From the NCBI GenBank assembly GCA_040080965.1, contig JBEBHH010000006.1, forward strand, positions 1 through 64,000: DNA of 64,000 nt, written 5' to 3'. Of this stretch, positions 58,689-64,000 are shown in pieces (the first letter of the stretch is position 1; each line of letters starts with the position of its first letter). Origin of the DNA: SHZI01 sp040080965. Its GTDB lineage: Bacteria; Pseudomonadota; Gammaproteobacteria; Steroidobacterales; GCA-2729495. The notes under the pieces were generated by a model that had not been told where the DNA came from, did not search any database, and saw only the letters and a list, made by a program, of their open reading frames with translations. The position numbers were made by a program, and so were the translations under genes.

Positions 58689-59098
58689 CGGACGATCTTG
58701 AGCGACGGTCGGCCGGAAGGTGCTGGAGCGGGCGTGTCGGGGGTCGGCGGCGGCTCGGGTGTGGGACCGTCGCCGGGCGGCGTGTACTCGTCCGTCGGAA
58801 ACACCAGCCCCTCGCCCGTTTCCCGGGCATAGATGCCGAGGACGGCGGCGATCGGCACGCGGACGGTGCGCGGCACGCCGCCGAAGCGCGCGTCGAAGCT
58901 GATGGCGTCGTTCGCCAGGTCCAGGCGGCTGGTGGCGGAGTAACTGATGTTGAGGATGATCCGGCCGTCCTGGACGTGCTGCTCGGGGACGGAGACGCCG
59001 GGCTGACTGGCATCCACGACCAGATGCGGCGTCTGGCCGTTGTCGGTGATCCACTGGTGCAGGGCCCGGAGCAGGTAGGGCCGCTTGGGCGTGGTTAC
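58685..59098 (-). CDS. sspB: ClpXP specificity factor SspB (no ordinary start codon)
   Basis: Adaptor that delivers ssrA-tagged proteins to ClpXP. The folded domain is complete (KRPYLLRALHQWITDNGQTPHL, NDAISFDARFGGVPRTV), then a Pro-rich linker and the ClpX-binding tail RPSLKIVR. Oddity: no ATG, GTG or TTG exists in frame near the conserved N-terminus. GTA at 59098 sits 8 nt after GGAG and overlaps the sspA stop as GTAA. An ancestral GTGA overlap changed by one base (or a sequence error) would explain this. The stop is supplied by a REP palindrome. Confidence 0.85.
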   Translation of the reverse strand, partial: VTTPKRPYLLRALHQWITDNGQTPHLVVDASQPGVSVPEQHVQDGRIILNISYSATSRLDLANDAISFDARFGGVPRTVRVPIAAVLGIYARETGEGLVFPTDEYTPPGDGPTPEPPPTPDTPAPAPSGRPSLKIVR

Positions 59099-59748
59099 TG
59101 TCGCATCTCCAGTTCGACGTCGGTCAGGCTTTCCTTGAAGGAGCGCCGGGCGAACATGCTGTCCATGTAGCGGCGGATCGGCTGGGCGGCGTTGCCGTTC
59201 AGTTCGATGCCGTAGGCAGGGAGGCGCCAGAGCAGCGGGGCCACGCTGGCGTCCACCAGCGAGAACTCGTCGCTGAGGAAGAAACGCTTCGCGGCGAAGA
59301 CGTCGGCGCTCGACAGCAGGCTTTCCTGCAGCTGCTTCCGCACCTGTGTCGCCTGCTTCTTGTCCGTCGCCTTGTCGCACTGCTCGGCCAGCGTGTACCA
59401 GTCCTTCTCAACCCGGTAGAGCGCCAGGCGCACCTGCGCCCGGCTGACCGGGTCCACCGGCATCAGCGGCGGGTGCGGGAAGCGCTCGTCGATGTACTCC
59501 ATGATGACGCGGGAGTCGTAGAGCACCAGGTCCCGGTCGAGCAGGGTCGGCGTCGAGTGGTAGGGATTGAGGTCGAGCAGGTCTTCGGGCAGTTCGTCAT
59601 TCTGGACGCTGACGATGTCGATGACGATGCCCTTCTCGGCGAGGACGATCCGGGCCCGATGGCTGTGGATCGACAACGGGTTGGAGTAGAGCGTCATGGC
59701 CGCTCGCCGTCCCGGGCCGCTCCCGAAGCTGTTCCAGTCGTCGGACAC
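59095..59748 (-). CDS. sspA: Stringent starvation protein A
   Basis: GST-fold RNA-polymerase-binding protein that affects stress and virulence transcription. The thioredoxin-like half begins MTLYSNPLSIHSHRARIVLAEKG, and family segments FPHPPLMPVDPVSRAQ and FFLSDEFSLVDASVAPLLWR follow. 217 aa from GTG 59748, directly after the petC stop; ATG 59697 (200 aa) is the alternative. petC-sspA-sspB is a common order. Confidence 0.95.
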   Translation of the reverse strand: MSDDWNSFGSGPGRRAAMTLYSNPLSIHSHRARIVLAEKGIVIDIVSVQNDELPEDLLDLNPYHSTPTLLDRDLVLYDSRVIMEYIDERFPHPPLMPVDPVSRAQVRLALYRVEKDWYTLAEQCDKATDKKQATQVRKQLQESLLSSADVFAAKRFFLSDEFSLVDASVAPLLWRLPAYGIELNGNAAQPIRRYMDSMFARRSFKESLTDVELEMRQ

Positions 59749-60525
59749 CTACTTGACGTCCTTCCAGATCTCTTGCTTGAGCAGGTAGGCAAAGATGCCG
59801 AAGACCAGCAGGAAGGCGATGACGAGGATGCCAAGGCTCTGGCGCTTCAGCTTCATGGGCTCGGCGATGTAGTCGAGGAAGTTCACGGTGTCCCGCACGA
59901 ACTCGTCGTACTGCTCCGGCGAGAGCGTGCCCGGCGTGACCTGCTCGAACTTGCTGAACACCACCTGCGTGGTGCCATTGTGCTCAACGTTTTCGAAGAC
60001 CGCCGTCTGCTGGCCCTGCAGCTCCCACAGCACGTGGGGCATGGCGGAATTGGGGAGCATCAGGTTGTTGACGCCCGCAGGCCGCTTGGGGTCCAGGTAA
60101 AAGGTGCGCAGGTAGTTGTAGATGTAGTCGGCGCCCTTCGACCGGGCCATGAGCGAGAGGTCGGGCGGCGCGATGCCGAACCAGCGCAGGCCGTCGGCGG
60201 GCCGCATGGCGATATCCATGGTCTCCGTGGGCTTGGCAGCGCCGAACATCAGGTTGCCGATCACCTGCTCCTCGGTCATGCCGAGGTCCCGGGCGAGCTG
60301 GTTGTAGCGCACGTACTTCGCGGAGTGGCAGCCCTGGCAGTAGTTGACGAAGTTGCGCGCCCCCCGCTGCAGGGATGCCACGTTCGCCACGTCATTGTTG
60401 GCGGGCTGCTGGAAGCCGCCACCGCCGCCGGACGCCAGGGCGGGAACCGCGCCCGCAAGGGCCAGGACCGCGGCGAGGGCGACCGAGCAGGAACGCAGGC
60501 GTTGACTCAGATTCTGACTGACCAT
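59749..60525 (-). CDS. petC: Cytochrome c1 of the bc1 complex
   Basis: Membrane-anchored c-type cytochrome of complex III, 258 aa. It has a signal peptide (cut near residue 31), the heme site CQGCH at C63/C66/H67, an axial-Met region (MLPNSAMPHVLW) and a C-terminal membrane helix (about 232-250, LGILVIAFLLVFGIFAYLL). It lies 7 nt after petB. Confidence 0.96.
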   Translation of the reverse strand: MVSQNLSQRLRSCSVALAAVLALAGAVPALASGGGGGFQQPANNDVANVASLQRGARNFVNYCQGCHSAKYVRYNQLARDLGMTEEQVIGNLMFGAAKPTETMDIAMRPADGLRWFGIAPPDLSLMARSKGADYIYNYLRTFYLDPKRPAGVNNLMLPNSAMPHVLWELQGQQTAVFENVEHNGTTQVVFSKFEQVTPGTLSPEQYDEFVRDTVNFLDYIAEPMKLKRQSLGILVIAFLLVFGIFAYLLKQEIWKDVK

Positions 60526-60532
60526 GACCAGC

Positions 60533-61807
60533 TCACTCGTGCCCGTGGTAGACGACGCGTTCGGGGACCGGCTTGGTCCTTTCCCGCGAGGTGTACAACG
60601 GCATCAGGAGGAAAAACGCGAAGTACACCAGGGCGAAGAACCGGGCGGCGTACACGTACACCTTCTCGGTCGCCGGCTGCAGGCCCAGGAAGCCCAGGGC
60701 CACGAAGCTGACCGCGAACGCCACCAGTGCCGCCTTGAACTGCCAGCCCCGGTACCGGATGGACTTGACCTTGCAGCGGTCGAGCCAGGGCAGCAGGAAC
60801 AGCAGCACGATCGAGGCCAGCATCAGGAAGGCGCCCCAGCCCTTGCTCGGCACCGCCCGGAGGATGGCGTAGAAGGGCGTGAAGTACCACACCGGCGCGA
60901 TGTGGTCCGGCGTCTTCAGCAGGTTGGCCGGCTCGAAGTTGGCGTGCTCCAGGAAGTAACCGCCCATCTCCGGCGCGAAGAACAGGACCGCGGCGAAGAC
61001 GATGGCGAAGACGATGATCGCCACCAGGTCCTTGGAGGTGTGGTACGGGTGGAACGCCACGCCGTCCAGCGGGATCCCGTCGGCGCCCTTCTTTTCCTTG
61101 ATCTCCACGCCGTCCGGGTTCAGCGAACCCGTGGTGTGGAGCGCCAGGATGTGCACGACCACGAGCAGGAGCAGCGCCAGCGGCACCGCCACGACGTGCA
61201 GCGCGAAGAATCGGTTCAGGGTGATGTCCGAGATGAAGTAGTCGCCGCGGATCCACTCCACGAGGCCGGCGCCGATCACCGGGATGGCGCCGAACAGCGA
61301 GACGATCACCTGGGCGCCCCAGTAGGACATCTGGCCCCAGGGCAGCAGGTAGCCCATGAAGGCCTCGGCCATCAGCGCCAGGTAGATCAGCATGCCGACG
61401 ATCCACAGCAGCTCGCGCGGGGCCTTGTAGGACCCGTACATCAGCCCGCGGAACATGTGCAGGTAGACCACCACGAAGAACATGGAGGCGCCGGTGGAAT
61501 GCATGTACCGGATCAGCCAGCCCCACTCCACCTCCCGCATGATGTATTCGACGGAGGCGAACGCATCCTCGGCGGAGGGCTTGTAGTTCATCGTCAGGAA
61601 GATGCCCGTGACGATCTGGAGGATCAGCACCACCAGGGCCAGCACGCCGAAGACGTACCAGATGTTGAAGTTCTTGGCGGCGTAGTACTCGGTGACGTGC
61701 TCCTTCATCATCGCCGTGAGGGGGAAGCGCTCGTCCACCCAGTCGATGAAGCGGGCCGTCCGGCTGCTGGCGGCCGTCGATACGGCTCCCGTGCGTGCGG
61801 CGCTCAT
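60533..61807 (-). CDS. petB: Cytochrome b of the bc1 complex
   Basis: Membrane core of complex III, 424 aa, with eight or nine membrane helices. The heme-b histidine pairs lie in HSTGASMFFVVVYLHMF and in HVVAVPLALLLLVVVHIL. The Qo-site PEWY motif appears as APVWYFTPFYAIL, that is PVWY, a known variant type. Its start overlaps petA by 4 nt. Confidence 0.97.
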   Translation of the reverse strand: MSAARTGAVSTAASSRTARFIDWVDERFPLTAMMKEHVTEYYAAKNFNIWYVFGVLALVVLILQIVTGIFLTMNYKPSAEDAFASVEYIMREVEWGWLIRYMHSTGASMFFVVVYLHMFRGLMYGSYKAPRELLWIVGMLIYLALMAEAFMGYLLPWGQMSYWGAQVIVSLFGAIPVIGAGLVEWIRGDYFISDITLNRFFALHVVAVPLALLLLVVVHILALHTTGSLNPDGVEIKEKKGADGIPLDGVAFHPYHTSKDLVAIIVFAIVFAAVLFFAPEMGGYFLEHANFEPANLLKTPDHIAPVWYFTPFYAILRAVPSKGWGAFLMLASIVLLFLLPWLDRCKVKSIRYRGWQFKAALVAFAVSFVALGFLGLQPATEKVYVYAARFFALVYFAFFLLMPLYTSRERTKPVPERVVYHGHE

Positions 61808-62397
61808 GCGGCGGCTCCCGTGTCCTCGCCAACGATGACCATTTCATCGCCCACGAAGCGGTAGGGCGGGATGACCAGGTTGGTCGGTGCCGGCGAACCA
61901 TCCATCACGCGCGCGGCCAGGTCGAACTTGGAACCGTGGCAGGGGCAGAAGAAGCCGCCGACCCAGTCCGGACCCAGGTCGGCCGGGGCCACCTCGAAGC
62001 GCTCCAGGGGGGCGCAGCCCAGGTGCGTGCAGTTGCCGATCACCACGAGGAATTCGGGCCGCAGGGCCCGGGTGGCGTTCTTCGCGTACTCGGGCTGGGT
62101 CGATTCCGCGGAGTCCTTGTCCTTGAGCGCGGACTTCTCGCCGGCCAGGCGGGCGAGCATGTCCTTGCTGCGGTGGAGGACCCAGACGGGCTGCCCGCGC
62201 CAGACGACGCGCACCATGGCGCCCTCTTCCAGCCGGGAGATATCCACCGCGACCGGGGCACCGAGGGCCTGGGCCCGCGTGCTGGGCCGGAACGACGCGA
62301 TGAACGGCGCTGCCGTGAGGGCCAGGCCCACGACTCCCGTCACACTGGTTGCCACCGTCAGGAAATGACGGCGGCTGACAGACGCCTCTTCGCTCAT
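61804..62397 (-). CDS. petA: Rieske iron-sulfur protein of the bc1 complex
   Basis: High-potential 2Fe-2S protein of complex III, 197 aa from ATG 62397. It has a twin-arginine-type anchor (SRRHFLTVATSVTG) and the cluster ligands C123/H125 (CTHLGC) and C151/H154 (CPCHG), with the disulfide pair C128/C153. An in-frame start at 62484 is rejected: it would place the candidate promoter inside the gene and move the Tat motif away from the N-terminus. Confidence 0.97.
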   Translation of the reverse strand: MSEEASVSRRHFLTVATSVTGVVGLALTAAPFIASFRPSTRAQALGAPVAVDISRLEEGAMVRVVWRGQPVWVLHRSKDMLARLAGEKSALKDKDSAESTQPEYAKNATRALRPEFLVVIGNCTHLGCAPLERFEVAPADLGPDWVGGFFCPCHGSKFDLAARVMDGSPAPTNLVIPPYRFVGDEMVIVGEDTGAAA

Positions 62398-62475
62398 CGA
62401 GCTGATCCTCTGAATAGTCTCTGGATAGTCCGGGTAGATAGACTTGTTGGCTTTTGCGCGGCAGAAAGCCGCAAA

Positions 62476-62505
62476 AGTATACACGGCGGCCTTCCGGCTT
62501 GCCTA
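62476..62505 (-). promoter_or_regulatory. Candidate promoter of petABC
   Basis: TATACT on the minus strand (62476-62481) in the 126-bp gap between murA and petA, with a weak TAGGCA (62500-62505) 18 bp upstream. A small hairpin GCGGC/GCCGC (62458-62472) follows in the leader. Confidence 0.4.
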
Positions 62506-62523
62506 CCGCGGGCCGGTCCCGGA

Positions 62524-63780
62524 TCAGGCCCGGCGGCGGATCCGGGCGCCGAGTTGCTGCAGCTTTTCCTCGATGCACTCGTAGCCGCGATCAATATGAT
62601 AGATGCGGTCCACGACGGTCTCGCCCTCGGCGGCCAGGCCGGCCAGGACCAGGCTGGCCGAGGCCCGCAGGTCGGTGGCCATGACCGGCGCGGCGCGCAG
62701 GTGCGGGACGCCCTGGACGATGGCCGTGTGGCCCTCGATCTTGATGTTGGCCCCCATCCGCTGCAGCTCGAGCGCGTGCATGAAGCGGTTCTCGAAGACG
62801 TTCTCGATGATCGTCCCGACCCCCTCGGCGACGCAGTTCAGGGCCATGAACTGGGCCTGCATGTCGGTGGGAAAGGCGGGATAGGGATCGGTGCTGATAT
62901 CCACGGCCAGAGGCCGGCGGCCCCGCATGTCCAGCTCGATCCAGTCAGGGCCGGTGTGGATCACGGCTCCGGCCGCCCGCAGCTTGGCAAGTACGGCCTC
63001 CAGGTGATCGGGACAGGTCCTGCGCACCCGCACGTGGCCGCCCGTGATGGCGGCGGCCACCAGGAACGTACCCGTTTCGATCCGGTCGGGCTGAACCTCG
63101 TACTCGGCGCCGTGCAGCCGGCTGACGCCCTGGATGACGATGCGGTTGGTGCCGGCGCCCTGGATCTTCGCGCCCATCCTCGTCAGGAAGCCCGCCAGGT
63201 CGACGACCTCGGGCTCGAGGGCGGCGTTCTCCAGCACCGTTTCCCCATCGGCGAGGCAGGCGGCCATCATCAGGTTCTCGGTACCGGTGACGGTCACCTT
63301 GTCCATGACGAGGTGCGCGCCCCGGAGCCGGCCGGACCGGGCCCGGATGTAGCCGTCGATGATCTCGACCTCGGCGCCCATGGCCCGCAGGCCGGCCACG
63401 TGCAGGTCCACCGGCCGGGCGCCGATGGCGCAGCCGCCGGGAAGGGAGACGTCGGCATGGCCGTAGCGCCCGACCAGGGGGCCGAGCACCAGGATCGAGG
63501 CCCGCATCGTCTTGACCAGGTCGTAGGGCGCGGCGAACTCGCGGATCGTCCGGGAATCCACCTCGAGGCGCATGCCATCGTGGACGGTGACGCTGACCCC
63601 CATCCGTCCCAGCAGCTCGATGCTGGTGGTGATGTCGTTCAGGTGCGGGATGTTGGCCAGGGTGACCTGCTCGTCGGCCAGCAGGGTCGCGGCCAGGATG
63701 GGCAGCGCGGCGTTCTTGGCGCCGGAGATGCGCACCTCCCCTTCCAGGGGCCTGCCGCCGGTGATGGCGAGTTTGTCCAT
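62524..63780 (-). CDS. murA: UDP-N-acetylglucosamine 1-carboxyvinyltransferase
   Basis: First committed step of peptidoglycan synthesis, adding enolpyruvate to UDP-GlcNAc. It is a two-domain EPSP-synthase fold with K22 (SGAKNAALP) and the catalytic, fosfomycin-reactive C117 (LPGGCAIGARPVDLH). 418 aa, standard length. It lies 18 nt after the BolA-family gene on the same strand, a frequent pairing. Confidence 0.98.
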   Translation of the reverse strand: MDKLAITGGRPLEGEVRISGAKNAALPILAATLLADEQVTLANIPHLNDITTSIELLGRMGVSVTVHDGMRLEVDSRTIREFAAPYDLVKTMRASILVLGPLVGRYGHADVSLPGGCAIGARPVDLHVAGLRAMGAEVEIIDGYIRARSGRLRGAHLVMDKVTVTGTENLMMAACLADGETVLENAALEPEVVDLAGFLTRMGAKIQGAGTNRIVIQGVSRLHGAEYEVQPDRIETGTFLVAAAITGGHVRVRRTCPDHLEAVLAKLRAAGAVIHTGPDWIELDMRGRRPLAVDISTDPYPAFPTDMQAQFMALNCVAEGVGTIIENVFENRFMHALELQRMGANIKIEGHTAIVQGVPHLRAAPVMATDLRASASLVLAGLAAEGETVVDRIYHIDRGYECIEEKLQQLGARIRRRA

Positions 63781-63798
63781 GGCCGGGCCGCCGCAGGC

Positions 63799-64000
63799 TC
63801 AGGCCTGCCGCGCGCTCCACTCTTCCGGCGTGTAGGCCTGGATGGACAGTGCGTGGATGTCGCCGCCGATGCTGCTGCCGAGGGCGCCATAGATCAGCCG
63901 GTGGCGCTGCAGGGTGCGCTTGCCCGCAAACGTGGGACTGACGACCAGGGCCTCGAAGTGCACGTTGTCCGTGCTCTGCACGGTGGCCGTCGTCCCGGGC
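63799..64000 (-). CDS. BolA-family protein (IbaG-like), 5' part outside window
   Basis: The C-terminal 66 residues of a BolA/IbaG protein, with family segments HFEALVVSPTFAGKRTLQRHRLIYGAL and IHALSIQAYTPEEW; the invariant His lies in QRHRLIY. The frame stays open to the window edge, so the start lies beyond base 64000 and the apparent GTG at 63981 is internal. Its place just before murA fits IbaG (YrbA), which works with monothiol glutaredoxins in iron-sulfur supply. Confidence 0.9.
   Translation of the reverse strand, partial: PGTTATVQSTDNVHFEALVVSPTFAGKRTLQRHRLIYGALGSSIGGDIHALSIQAYTPEEWSARQA

Overview
The window is 64 kb of GC-rich bacterial chromosome with almost no spare DNA. Gene content and order point to a gammaproteobacterium. 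The evidence is a complete division and cell-wall (dcw) cluster with ftsL and lpxC, secA-mutT, zapD, the rsmI-lpoA-yraN-diaA block, petABC-sspA-sspB, murA-bolA, and a type IV pilus locus beside sucCD and coaE. A repeat family beginning TGTAGGAGCG resembles REP elements of Xanthomonadales and Pseudomonas. The lineage below class is an inference; no rRNA gene is present.

Layout. 0-3.7 kb: nadE, sucD, sucC on the minus strand. 3.9-12.5 kb, plus strand: pilS-pilR, pilA behind a sigma-54 promoter, pilB, pilC, pilD, coaE, then zapD (to 13.5 kb). 13.5-17.5 kb, minus strand: mutT, secA and an M23 peptidase. A DciA-like gene converges on lpxC at 18.1 kb. 18.1-37.2 kb is the dcw cluster on the minus strand (mraZ, rsmH, ftsL, ftsI, murE, murF, mraY, murD, ftsW, murG, murC, murB, ddlB, ftsQ, ftsA, ftsZ, lpxC). 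Its promoter has clear -35/-10 boxes and three 10-bp-spaced MraZ boxes.

37.4-55.4 kb is the accessory part: dinB, a secreted unknown, a penicillin-acylase-like hydrolase, an M14 peptidase, a six-gene operon, an OsmC protein with a secreted beta-propeller protein, a dienelactone-hydrolase-like gene, rnpB, a LuxR-type regulator and a lipoprotein. 55.4-64 kb returns to core genes: rsmI, lpoA, yraN, diaA, sspB, sspA, petC, petB, petA, murA and the 3' part of a BolA gene.

The best candidate for an unusual system is the operon at 43.2-50.7 kb. An ArsR-family regulator carries the two cysteines, 66 residues apart, of the SqrR/BigR persulfide sensors. It precedes a sulfide:quinone oxidoreductase with all three catalytic cysteines, a DUF2892 membrane protein and a complete RND efflux pump. 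The OsmC gene diverges from the same palindromic operator. This suggests a pump tied to reactive-sulfur sensing.

The second theme is the TGTAGGAGCG repeat acting as coding sequence. It supplies the TAG stop codons of both members of two convergent gene pairs (dciA/lpxC and diaA/sspB). It is embedded in frame in pilR and probably encodes the C-terminal tail of SucC. A third theme is unusual start codons at 4-nt gene overlaps: CTG for nadE and possibly mutT, and a lost start at sspB.
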